Made by a program: the position numbers and the translations under genes. From an uncultured Pelagibacteraceae bacterium (GTDB taxonomy: Bacteria > Pseudomonadota > Alphaproteobacteria > Pelagibacterales > Pelagibacteraceae): a stretch of 41,434 nt of DNA. The DNA is taken from contig CACFKJ010000005.1 in the NCBI GenBank assembly GCA_902566805.1, forward strand, positions 1 through 41,434, written 5' to 3'. The notes beneath the pieces were generated by a model, which did not search any database, was not told the DNA's origin, and saw only the letters and a list, made by a program, of their open reading frames with translations. Below are positions 20,530 through 28,018 of the stretch, piece by piece. Within the stretch, counting starts at the first letter, position 1. Each line of letters opens with the position of its first letter.

Positions 20530-20946
20530 TTATCTCTCTTTATATGGTTCAGAGATCAAAGCAACTTTAGTAAAGCCTGATCCTGATAGCATTCCCATAA
20601 TTTCAAGAACTCTTCCATAATTTATAGTTTTGTCTCCTCTTACGTAAATTCTAGTATCAGTTCTATTTTTAGAAACTGCTAGAATTTTTGCAATAATTTT
20701 ATCGTATTCAATTTTTGACTCTTGTATAAAAATTTCTCCTTTGGCATTAATTGATAAAGTCAAAGGTTCTTGCTCCTCTGGTAAAGAGTCTGCTGAGCTT
20801 TCTGGAAGATCTACCTGAACTCCAACTGTCAATAAGGGAGCTGTTACCATAAAGATAATTAACAATACTAACATCACATCTACAAATGGAGTAACATTTA
20901 TTTCACTCATTGGTTCCCTTAGTGAACGTTTAAATTTAAAAGCCAT
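20530..20946 (-). CDS. tolR: Tol-Pal biopolymer transporter TolR
   Basis: ExbD/TolR-family subunit of the TolQR proton channel. Seen in 138 residues: SEINVTPFVDVMLVLLIIFMVTAP, with the protonatable Asp in the single membrane helix (residues ~18-40), followed by a periplasmic domain with SINAKGEIFI and IYVRGDKTINYGRVLEIM. Separated from tolQ by 2 bases and from tolA by 1 base. Confidence 0.97.
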   Translation of the reverse strand: MAFKFKRSLREPMSEINVTPFVDVMLVLLIIFMVTAPLLTVGVQVDLPESSADSLPEEQEPLTLSINAKGEIFIQESKIEYDKIIAKILAVSKNRTDTRIYVRGDKTINYGRVLEIMGMLSGSGFTKVALISEPYKER

Positions 20947-20948
20947 TT

Positions 20949-21623
20949 TTAAATAATTGATATAAATCTTTTTGAAAAATTTTCTAATTTTTGAGAATAT
21001 TTTCTTGAGTCACTACTAAATTTATTAAATGCTACAACTGCAGGTATTGCTGCAAGAAGTCCCAATGCTGTTGCAAATAATGCTTCCGCAATCCCTGGGG
21101 CTACAATTGCTAAACTAGTATTTCTTGAAATTGCTATAGACTGAAATGAATTCATTATGCCCCACACAGTACCAAAAAGTCCGATGAACGGAGCCGTCGA
21201 ACCGACAGTTGCAAGAAAAGTATAATTTTTATCAATTACATTCATTTGTTTTTCAATATTTACTTCTAATATACTTGATAGTCTTTCTGATAAATTGGAT
21301 TTAGATCTAGATTTTATAACAACTTGCATTGTATTTTTAAATACGTTTGCCATTGGATCGTTTATATTTGCAGGTAAATTATTATAAAATGTTTCCGCAG
21401 ATTTAGATTTCCAAAATTTTTCTTCAAACTCTTCAGAACTCTTATTAATTTTATGAAATAATCTTATTTTTTCAATTATAATTGCCCAAGAGAATATTGA
21501 TGCAGCAATTAATATTATTATTACAGACTTAACTATTATATCCGCTCTAACAAATAGCTTAAAAATCGAAAAATCTGCACTACTTGCAAGACCTACTGCC
21601 TGTGTTCCAATCTCTGCTTCCAT
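20949..21623 (-). CDS. tolQ: Tol-Pal biopolymer transporter TolQ
   Basis: MotA/TolQ/ExbB-family proton channel subunit. Seen in 224 residues: three membrane helices (around residues 28-52, 130-155 and 170-192), the family motif FLATVGSTAPFIGLFGTVWG, and GIAEALFATALGLLAAIPAV. It is the first of the tol genes, 54 bases downstream of the RuvC-like gene; ybgC, often found before tolQ, is absent here. Confidence 0.97.
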   Translation of the reverse strand: MEAEIGTQAVGLASSADFSIFKLFVRADIIVKSVIIILIAASIFSWAIIIEKIRLFHKINKSSEEFEEKFWKSKSAETFYNNLPANINDPMANVFKNTMQVVIKSRSKSNLSERLSSILEVNIEKQMNVIDKNYTFLATVGSTAPFIGLFGTVWGIMNSFQSIAISRNTSLAIVAPGIAEALFATALGLLAAIPAVVAFNKFSSDSRKYSQKLENFSKRFISII

Positions 21624-21677
21624 GAATTAGGTTTCACACTAAAATGTGTCATCAATTTGACTTAAAAAATATTAAGT

Positions 21678-22172
21678 TTAATCATTTTTTTGGTAAGTAT
21701 TGTGAAAAAAACTAGCAATTAGAATTGCATCTGCTTTATTAGCATCTTTTTTTTTTGATAAATTCGATGATATATAAGGAAATATTTCAATTGCTTTTGT
21801 CCGGCTTGCGTCTTTTTCTGACTTTATTAATCCAAAATATTTTTTCCATTTTACTGGTCTTATATAATAGGTGGGCAATTGCATTGCAGAACAAATACCT
21901 TTGATAACTCCAAATGATTGTCCAAAATTAAACATACTGGTTACACCTTGACCTGGCATAGCTGAAACTTGCTCTATTACAACATATATGTTTTTTTTTG
22001 ATAAATTTTCAATTCTTTTAAATATTTCATTATAAATTTGTGTTCCATTAACTTGTCTTTTATTCTTTTTTCCATCTGCCATTGTGGGCATTTCGATAAT
22101 TTCTTTAACTTCTCCATTTTCAAAAAAACAAATAGCGCCTGAGATTCCTGGATCTATACCAATTATCAACAT
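21678..22172 (-). CDS. RuvC-like (phage-type) Holliday junction resolvase
   Basis: RNase H-fold nuclease of the RuvC superfamily. Seen in 164 residues: IIGIDPGISGAICF with Asp7, VVIEQVSAMPGQGVTSMFNF with Glu67, and KADAILIASFF with Asp148; these match the acidic active site. The sequence IEQVSAMPGQGVTSMFNFGQSFG is, in shorter form (AMPGQGVTSMFNFG), characteristic of the phage-type RuvC-like family and unlike classical cellular RuvC, which has GxRxTGWG after the first Asp. It sits exactly where alphaproteobacteria keep ruvC-ruvA-ruvB, between yebC and tolQ, but ruvA and ruvB are missing. Likely cleaves four-way junctions; partner motor unknown. Confidence 0.82.
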   Translation of the reverse strand: MLIIGIDPGISGAICFFENGEVKEIIEMPTMADGKKNKRQVNGTQIYNEIFKRIENLSKKNIYVVIEQVSAMPGQGVTSMFNFGQSFGVIKGICSAMQLPTYYIRPVKWKKYFGLIKSEKDASRTKAIEIFPYISSNLSKKKDANKADAILIASFFHNTYQKND

Positions 22173-22180
22173 TAAATTAT

Positions 22181-22897
22181 TTAAACCTTAATATTTGAAT
22201 ATACATTTTGTACATCTTCATCATCTGTTAAATTATCTAAAAAATTAATTATATCTTCTTTTTCTTGTTTTTTTACCTCCAAATATAAAACTGGAACCCA
22301 TTCTATACCCGTAGATAGAAAATTATTTAAATGTTTTTCTAGATTTTTTTTTACATTATATATGTGATTTTTATCGCAATGTATTTCATGAAAACTGTTG
22401 TTAGATTTGCACTCATTTGCTCCTGACTCTATTGCTAATTCAAAAATTTTGTCATCAGAAATTTCTGATTTTTCAATTTTAATTATACCAATTTGACTAA
22501 AATTATGTGATGCCGATCCCTGAGTTCCCAAAGTACCTCCTGATTTTTGAAAAATTGTTCTTAAATTTGATGCCGTTCTATTTTTATTATCAGTAAGAGT
22601 TTCTACAACTACTGCAACTTTATTTGGTCCAAATCCCTCATACCTTATATTTTCAAAATTATGACCCATATTATTTTCAGACTTATCAATCGCCCTTTTA
22701 ATATTTTCTTTAGGCATATTTGCTGATCTCGCAGATTGTATAGCCGATCTAAGTCTTGGGTTCATCTCTGGATCTTTATCCCCAAGCTTTGCAGCTACAG
22801 TTATTTCTTTAGAAATTTTAGTAAAGATTTTGGATTTTTGTTTATCAGCTCTATCCTTTTTATGTTTAATTCCTGCCCAATGAGAATGTCCAGCCAT
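22181..22897 (-). CDS. yebC: YebC/TACO1 family translation or regulatory factor
   Basis: 238-residue YebC family protein. Seen: MAGHSHWAGIKHKKDRADKQ at the start, FTKISKEITVAAKLG, ARSANMPKENIKRAID, YEGFGPNKVAVVVETLTDN and KSGGTLGTQGSASHNF. Formerly treated as a transcription regulator; family members have more recently been linked to relief of ribosome stalling at prolines, like EF-P, which is also encoded in this window (30807). It sits 8 bases upstream of the RuvC-like gene, the canonical yebC-ruvC order. Confidence 0.95.
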   Translation of the reverse strand: MAGHSHWAGIKHKKDRADKQKSKIFTKISKEITVAAKLGDKDPEMNPRLRSAIQSARSANMPKENIKRAIDKSENNMGHNFENIRYEGFGPNKVAVVVETLTDNKNRTASNLRTIFQKSGGTLGTQGSASHNFSQIGIIKIEKSEISDDKIFELAIESGANECKSNNSFHEIHCDKNHIYNVKKNLEKHLNNFLSTGIEWVPVLYLEVKKQEKEDIINFLDNLTDDEDVQNVYSNIKV

Positions 22898-22900
22898 AAT

Positions 22901-23707
22901 CTAAAGAGTATTTTTTAAATTACTTCCTCTTATTATGTTTTCAATATTTTTTGCAAATCCTGACGAGATATCGCAATCAACTATAGCTCCACACAATGTA
23001 GCATCTCCTTCTGCGGGAAAATGTTTTTTTGAATCTTTTTTCAAAAAACGATTTAACGAGTTTTGCTTGTTCATTCCAATCACAGAATCATAGTCTCCAC
23101 ACATTCCTGCGTCAGTTAAATAAGCTGTGCCTTTTTTTAAAATTCTAGCATCATTTGTTGGGATATGAGTATGAGTCCCTACTACAAATGTTGCATTACC
23201 ATCGAACAAAAAACCCATTGCGGTTTTTTCACTTGTTATTTCGGCATGAAGATCAACGATTAAAAAATCATAGTTTTTTTTTAAACTATTTGTTTTTAAA
23301 AAATTATTCGCTTTTTCAAAAACATCTTCACTTTTTTTCATAAATACATTACCCATTAAATTTAATACTCCAACCTTATAACCATTTTTTGAGTTATAGA
23401 TTCTGAAACCTTTGCCAGGTGAAGGCTCTATAAGATTAGCTGGTCTTAAAAGTTTAATTTCTTTTTCGATATAATTCGCAGTTTCTTTTTGATCCCAAAC
23501 ATGATTACCAGTAGTTATAACATCTACACCAGAATTAAATAAATCTTTTGAAATATTTTCTGTAATTCCTACCCCTTGATCAGCTGCATTTTCACCATTA
23601 ACAACACAAAAATCTATTTTTTTTTCTAAAATTATTTTGGGTAAATTCTCCTTTATTGCTTCGCACCCAGTTTTACCAACTATATCACCTAAAAATAAAA
23701 TTTTCAT
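22901..23707 (-). CDS. ymdB: YmdB-family metallophosphoesterase
   Basis: Calcineurin-like phosphoesterase of the TIGR00282/YmdB family, whose characterised members hydrolyse 2',3'-cyclic nucleotides. Seen in 268 residues: LFLGDIVGKTGCEAI, VVNGENAADQGVGIT, ITTGNHVWDQKE, DLHAEITSEKTAMGF and VVGTHTHIPTNDARIL, which supply the metal-binding Asp, Asn and His residues. Its start overlaps the fau stop (ATGA), and yebC follows after 3 bases. The biological substrate in alphaproteobacteria is not known. Confidence 0.92.
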   Translation of the reverse strand: MKILFLGDIVGKTGCEAIKENLPKIILEKKIDFCVVNGENAADQGVGITENISKDLFNSGVDVITTGNHVWDQKETANYIEKEIKLLRPANLIEPSPGKGFRIYNSKNGYKVGVLNLMGNVFMKKSEDVFEKANNFLKTNSLKKNYDFLIVDLHAEITSEKTAMGFLFDGNATFVVGTHTHIPTNDARILKKGTAYLTDAGMCGDYDSVIGMNKQNSLNRFLKKDSKKHFPAEGDATLCGAIVDCDISSGFAKNIENIIRGSNLKNTL

Positions 23708-24249
23708 CTCAATATATGTTTTTCAGTAATTATAAGATCTAACTTCCTATCATATTTATTATTTGGAACTCTAGATATTTTTTGACTACTATGAGCAAGG
23801 CCAATTAATAATGTTTTTTTTTTTACTAATATTTTTTCTATATATCTATCGTAATATCCGCCCCCATAACCTAATCTATATAATCTTTTGTCAAATGCTA
23901 CCATTGGAACGATTAAAATATCTGGATATACAATTTTTTCTTTCTCAGGCTCAGGTATTCCATACTTATTTATATTTAAAATATTGTTAAAAGACCATTT
24001 ATAAAAATCCATAGTGTTGTTTGGGCCTATAACAGGTAATGAAATATTTATATTTTTATTTTCAAGTTTGTTTAACAAATCTAAATCATCAACTTCGTTA
24101 TTCACTGGGAAATATCCACCTATAATTTTTTTTTTCAAATTAAAATTTTTAAATAATTTTAAAATTTTATTTTTAGGTATAATGCTGGAATTTATAACTT
24201 TTAATCTTCGTTTTTTAATTATTTTTTTTCTTAATATTGATTTCAACAC
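23704..24249 (-). CDS. 5-formyltetrahydrofolate cyclo-ligase
   Basis: Converts 5-formyl-THF to 5,10-methenyl-THF using ATP (YgfA/Fau family). Seen in 181 residues: GGYFPVNNEVDDLDLLNKL, ISLPVIGP, a PEPEKEKIV motif after KYGIPEP, and the C-terminal VAFDKRLYRLGYGGGYYDRYI followed by IGLAHSSQ. Its position after zapA is the conserved zapA-ygfA neighbourhood. In many bacteria the 6S RNA gene lies between the two; here they are separated by only 5 bases, so it is not present at this site. Confidence 0.93.
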   Translation of the reverse strand: MLKSILRKKIIKKRRLKVINSSIIPKNKILKLFKNFNLKKKIIGGYFPVNNEVDDLDLLNKLENKNINISLPVIGPNNTMDFYKWSFNNILNINKYGIPEPEKEKIVYPDILIVPMVAFDKRLYRLGYGGGYYDRYIEKILVKKKTLLIGLAHSSQKISRVPNNKYDRKLDLIITEKHILR

Positions 24250-24254
24250 AAATA

Positions 24255-24701
24255 TTATTGTACAGAATTATCTGCACTAGCTTTCTTTAGAAAATTTTCT
24301 ATTTCATTAGTGGTAGTATCAATTAATTTTTCATATTGATCTTTGTTTTGATCTATTTCATTTTTTAAATTATTTTGCTCACTGCTTAGTCTTTTTATCT
24401 CTCCTTCTTTCTTTTTTTTATATTCATATACTAAATTTTTTAATTCTTTAAATTTAGAGGTAAGACTATTGAGCTCTTTTATTTTTTCATCTATTTTTTT
24501 TTTTGTTTCAAAATATTCATCCATTGTTGTGATTGTGGTAATTAATAAGAGTTTACTTTCCCCTATATTTCCTAGTGACTTTTTAAGATTATCAAATTTT
24601 TCATTAAGATGTATCGAGAGTTCTTGCAAATGCTCTTCCTGCCCATCCTCACAAGATAGAAGAAATTCTTTTCCATTAAATATTATATTTACATTTGCCA
24701 T
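24255..24701 (-). CDS. zapA: cell division protein ZapA
   Basis: Stabiliser of FtsZ filaments. The N-terminal ZapA domain shows VNIIFNGKEFLLSCEDGQEE and LSIHLNEKFDNL, then KLLLITTITTMDEYFETKKK, followed by a long coiled coil to residue 148. Standard ZapA is about 100 residues, so the C-terminal coil is extended. It overlaps the upstream coiled-coil gene by 13 bases and leads into fau. The pairing of zapA with an upstream coiled-coil protein matches the ZapA-ZauP pair of Caulobacter. Confidence 0.88.
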   Translation of the reverse strand: MANVNIIFNGKEFLLSCEDGQEEHLQELSIHLNEKFDNLKKSLGNIGESKLLLITTITTMDEYFETKKKIDEKIKELNSLTSKFKELKNLVYEYKKKKEGEIKRLSSEQNNLKNEIDQNKDQYEKLIDTTTNEIENFLKKASADNSVQ

Positions 24702-25012
24702 TTATCTATTTCTTGTAAAAGAGTATCCGTTTCTTGATTTAATTCATCTATTTTTTCTGAAATTTCTATTTCTTTTTTATTCTCCAAATTATTTTTTTTT
24801 GTTATTTCGTCAAGTTTTGTATTTATAATATTATACTCATCTTTTAATTTAGAATATTTTTCTTCGATGGATTTTTTTTCAATTTCTAATTGATTTTTTT
24901 GGACGCTAATAATTCTTATATTTTCTCTCAATGTAGAATTCTCTGGATTTAAAAGATTTAATCTTGAGAGAGCGTCAGTTAATTTTTTTTCTTTTTCATT
25001 AATACTTTTCAT
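24689..25012 (-). CDS. coiled-coil protein upstream of zapA (ZauP candidate)
   Basis: 107 residues, almost entirely predicted alpha-helical coiled coil rich in Glu, Lys, Leu and Ile (KKLTDALSRLNLLNP at the start, then heptads such as KLDEITKKNNLENKKEI to the C-terminus). No membrane segment or catalytic motif. In Caulobacter, ZauP is a coiled-coil protein encoded just upstream of zapA that helps ZapA to focus the Z-ring; gene position, size and fold type here fit, but coiled coils have too little specific sequence to prove homology by eye. It starts the 15.7-kb minus-strand run, divergent from tkt. Confidence 0.72.
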   Translation of the reverse strand: MKSINEKEKKLTDALSRLNLLNPENSTLRENIRIISVQKNQLEIEKKSIEEKYSKLKDEYNIINTKLDEITKKNNLENKKEIEISEKIDELNQETDTLLQEIDKWQM

Positions 25013-25066
25013 ATATATATATGTATATTATTAAATTGAGTCTTCTAAGTCTAGATAGGATAATTT

Positions 25067-27004
25067 TTGAACAAACAGATTAAAGATTTATCAAATGCAT
25101 TAAGATTTCTTTCAATTGATGCTGTAGAAAGGGCCAATTCTGGTCATCCAGGAATGCCTATGGGAATGGCAGATGTAGTAACTGTTCTATTTAAATATTT
25201 TTTAAAATTTGATCCAAAAAATCCAAATTGGATAAACAGGGACAGATTCGTGCTTTCAGCGGGCCATGGATCAATGCTTCTTTATTCTTTATTATATTTA
25301 ACTGGTTATAAGAGCATAAAACTTAAAGATATAAAAAATTTCAGACAATTAAACTCGATTTGCGCAGGTCATCCAGAATATATTCCTAATTCTGGAATAG
25401 AAACAACTACAGGTCCACTTGGTCAGGGCATAGCAAATTCAATAGGCTTTGCTATATCTGAAGAAATTCTAAAAAATAGATTAGGAAAAAAGAAAATAAA
25501 TCATAAAACTTACGTATTAGCTGGAGATGGATGTTTAATGGAAGGTATCAGTCATGAAGCTTTAAGTTTAGCTGGACACTTAAAATTAAAAAATTTAATT
25601 TTATTATTTGATAACAACAATATATCAATAGATGGTCCAACAAATCTTGCTGTCTCTGATGATAATAGAAAAAGATTTAAAAGTTACGGATGGAATTATC
25701 TTCAAGTTAATGGGCATGATGTTAAGCAAATTTATAGAGCTATAAAAAAATCACAAAGTTCTAAAAGGCCTACTTGTATTTCTTGTAAAACAATTATTGG
25801 TTATGGTTCTCCAAATAAATCAAATTCCTCATCCGTGCATGGAAGTCCTTTGGGCAAAGGTGAGATAAGTTTGGTTAGAAAAAAATTAAAATGGAGATAT
25901 AAACCATTCGAAATTCCAAAAAATATTTTGAGTGCATGGAGAAATGTTGGAAATATTGCTTCTAAAAATGCTAAAAAACAAAAAATTTTACTCAAAAGCA
26001 ATAATTATTTAAAAAGAATATCTAAAATAGTTAAATCTGAGAAAGAAAAATTTTTTAAAAATCCTGAAAATATTGCCACAAGAAAATCATCTGAAAAAAT
26101 ATTAAATGTATTAACAAAATCTATTAAAGAACTTATCGGAGGGTCAGCTGACTTGGCTGGATCAAATAATACAAAAACTAAAAATCATAGAATTATCAAA
26201 CCTGGTAATTTTGATGGCAATTATATTCATTACGGAGTTAGAGAACACGCGATGTGTGGAGCTATGAATGGACTTGCTATGCATGGTAATTTAATACCTT
26301 ACGGGGGAACCTTTTTAATTTTCAGTGACTACTGTAAACCATCAATAAGATTATCAGCATTTATGAAGCAAAGGGTAATCTATGTAATGACTCACGATTC
26401 AATAGGCTTAGGAGAAGATGGGCCTACACATCAACCTGTAGAACAACTTACAGGATTAAGGGCCATACCTAATTTAAATGTTTTTAGACCAGCAGATACA
26501 ATTGAAACTTACGAATGTTGGGAGTTGGCTTTAATTAATAAAAACACTCCTAGTGTATTAGCTTTAACGAGACAAAAAACAAATTTAACTAATAATAAAT
26601 TTTCAAAAGAAAATAATTGTTCTAAAGGTGCTTATGAAATTTATAGATCAAAGAATATTATAAAATTAACTATATTTGCAAGTGGATCTGAGGTAAATTT
26701 AGCAAAAGAAGTAAGTCATAAATTGGCCACACAAAATATTTATTCAAAAGTTATATCAGTGCCGTGCCAAGAAATATTTGATAAACAGCCTGCAAGTTAT
26801 AAGAAAAAAATAATAAATGAGACAAAATACAAGATATCAATCGAAGCTGGATCGACAGATTGTTGGAATAAATATATAGGTCAACATGGAATTAGTTTTG
26901 GTTTAAATGATTTTGGAAAAAGTGCTCCTTATAAAGATGTTTATGAACACTTTGGATTAACAGCTGATAAAATTATAAAAAAAATAAAAAAGTTAATTAA
27001 ATAA
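25067..27004 (+). CDS. tkt: transketolase
   Basis: Thiamine-diphosphate enzyme moving two-carbon units between sugar phosphates. The 645-residue protein shows SIDAVERANSGHPGMPMGMAD, the ThDP motif GDGCLMEGISHEALSLAGHL ending at DNNNISIDG, and GVREHAMCGAMNGLA, with THDSIGLGEDGPTHQPVEQL in the Pyr domain. The start is TTG: it gives an N-terminus (NKQIKDLSNALRFLSIDAV) matching the family, and AGGA lies 6 bases upstream. First gene of tkt-gap-pgk-fba, with 3-base spacing to gap. Confidence 0.96.
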   Translation: MNKQIKDLSNALRFLSIDAVERANSGHPGMPMGMADVVTVLFKYFLKFDPKNPNWINRDRFVLSAGHGSMLLYSLLYLTGYKSIKLKDIKNFRQLNSICAGHPEYIPNSGIETTTGPLGQGIANSIGFAISEEILKNRLGKKKINHKTYVLAGDGCLMEGISHEALSLAGHLKLKNLILLFDNNNISIDGPTNLAVSDDNRKRFKSYGWNYLQVNGHDVKQIYRAIKKSQSSKRPTCISCKTIIGYGSPNKSNSSSVHGSPLGKGEISLVRKKLKWRYKPFEIPKNILSAWRNVGNIASKNAKKQKILLKSNNYLKRISKIVKSEKEKFFKNPENIATRKSSEKILNVLTKSIKELIGGSADLAGSNNTKTKNHRIIKPGNFDGNYIHYGVREHAMCGAMNGLAMHGNLIPYGGTFLIFSDYCKPSIRLSAFMKQRVIYVMTHDSIGLGEDGPTHQPVEQLTGLRAIPNLNVFRPADTIETYECWELALINKNTPSVLALTRQKTNLTNNKFSKENNCSKGAYEIYRSKNIIKLTIFASGSEVNLAKEVSHKLATQNIYSKVISVPCQEIFDKQPASYKKKIINETKYKISIEAGSTDCWNKYIGQHGISFGLNDFGKSAPYKDVYEHFGLTADKIIKKIKKLIK

Positions 27005-27007
27005 GTA

Positions 27008-28012
27008 ATGACAGTTAAAATTGGAATAAATGGCCTAGGCAGAATTGGGAGAATGGTTATAAGATCTATTATTGAAAATAAATACAACAATATTAAGATT
27101 AAACATATAAATAATAGGACAAATTCTGAAACAAGTAGTCAGTTATTAAAATACGATTCTATCCACGGAAAATTTAATGCAAAAATAAGCTCTGATGAAA
27201 AAAATATATTTATTGATAAAAATAAAATAAGTTTTTCTCAAGAAACAGATATAAATAAAATTAATTGGAAAAAATATGGTGTAGACATCGTTCTAGAATG
27301 TACTGGAAAAAATAACTCAAAAGAAAAATCCATACATCATATAAATAATGGAGCAAAAAAAGTTATTGTTTCGGCACCCTGTAAAAATGCAGACAAAACA
27401 ATTGTATATGGAGTAAATCATAAAAAGTTAACAAAATATGATTTAATTATTTCAGCCGCATCATGTACTACCAACTGTCTCGCTCCTGTTGTAAATGTTT
27501 TAAATAATGAATTCGAAATACAAAATGGTTTTATGACAACGATTCATTCATACACAACTGATCAAAGATTATTGGACAATTCTCATAAAGATTTAAGAAG
27601 AGCTAGATCTGCGGGACAATCCATAGTTCCAACTTCTACAGGAGCTTCAAAGGCAATTGGCGATATTATACCAGAACTAAAAGGCAAGCTTGAAGGCGTG
27701 GCCATGAGAGTTCCAACACCTAATGTTTCGTTAGTTGATTTAGTATTTATGTCAAAAAAAAATTTAACATTAAATAAAGTAAACAATTGTTTTAAAAAAG
27801 CATCAATTAAAGATTTGAAAAATGTGCTCGATACTACTTCGGAAAAACTTGTTTCTATTGACTTTAATCATAACCCAAATTCAGCAATAGTAGATTTATC
27901 TTTAACCAGCATTATTGGTAATAGAATGGGAAAAGTTTCTGCATGGTATGACAATGAATGGGGATTTGCATCAAGAATGTGTGATTTGGCAAAATATGTT
28001 CATAAAATTTAA
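27008..28012 (+). CDS. gap: type I glyceraldehyde-3-phosphate dehydrogenase
   Basis: Interconverts glyceraldehyde-3-phosphate and 1,3-bisphosphoglycerate. The 334-residue protein shows the Rossmann start KIGINGLGRIGRMVIRS, catalytic SCTTNCLAPV, HSYTTDQRLLD, RRARSAGQSIVPTSTGA and the C-terminal WYDNEWGFASRM. At the end of beta-strand 2 it has INNRTN, where NAD-specific enzymes have an Asp (IND); Asn-Arg there is compatible with NADP use, as in gluconeogenic GapB enzymes. That is an inference from one position. Flanked by tkt and pgk with 3- and 6-base gaps. Confidence 0.96.
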   Translation: MTVKIGINGLGRIGRMVIRSIIENKYNNIKIKHINNRTNSETSSQLLKYDSIHGKFNAKISSDEKNIFIDKNKISFSQETDINKINWKKYGVDIVLECTGKNNSKEKSIHHINNGAKKVIVSAPCKNADKTIVYGVNHKKLTKYDLIISAASCTTNCLAPVVNVLNNEFEIQNGFMTTIHSYTTDQRLLDNSHKDLRRARSAGQSIVPTSTGASKAIGDIIPELKGKLEGVAMRVPTPNVSLVDLVFMSKKNLTLNKVNNCFKKASIKDLKNVLDTTSEKLVSIDFNHNPNSAIVDLSLTSIIGNRMGKVSAWYDNEWGFASRMCDLAKYVHKI

Positions 28013-28018
28013 AATTTT

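Noticed and set aside
24250-24254. 6S RNA at the zapA-fau junction
   Set aside because: Only 5 bases separate the two genes, so the usual 6S position is empty here.
25013-25035. ATATATATATGTATAT run as a microsatellite or structured element
   Set aside because: It is short and sits in a divergent promoter gap of very AT-rich DNA; chance is sufficient.
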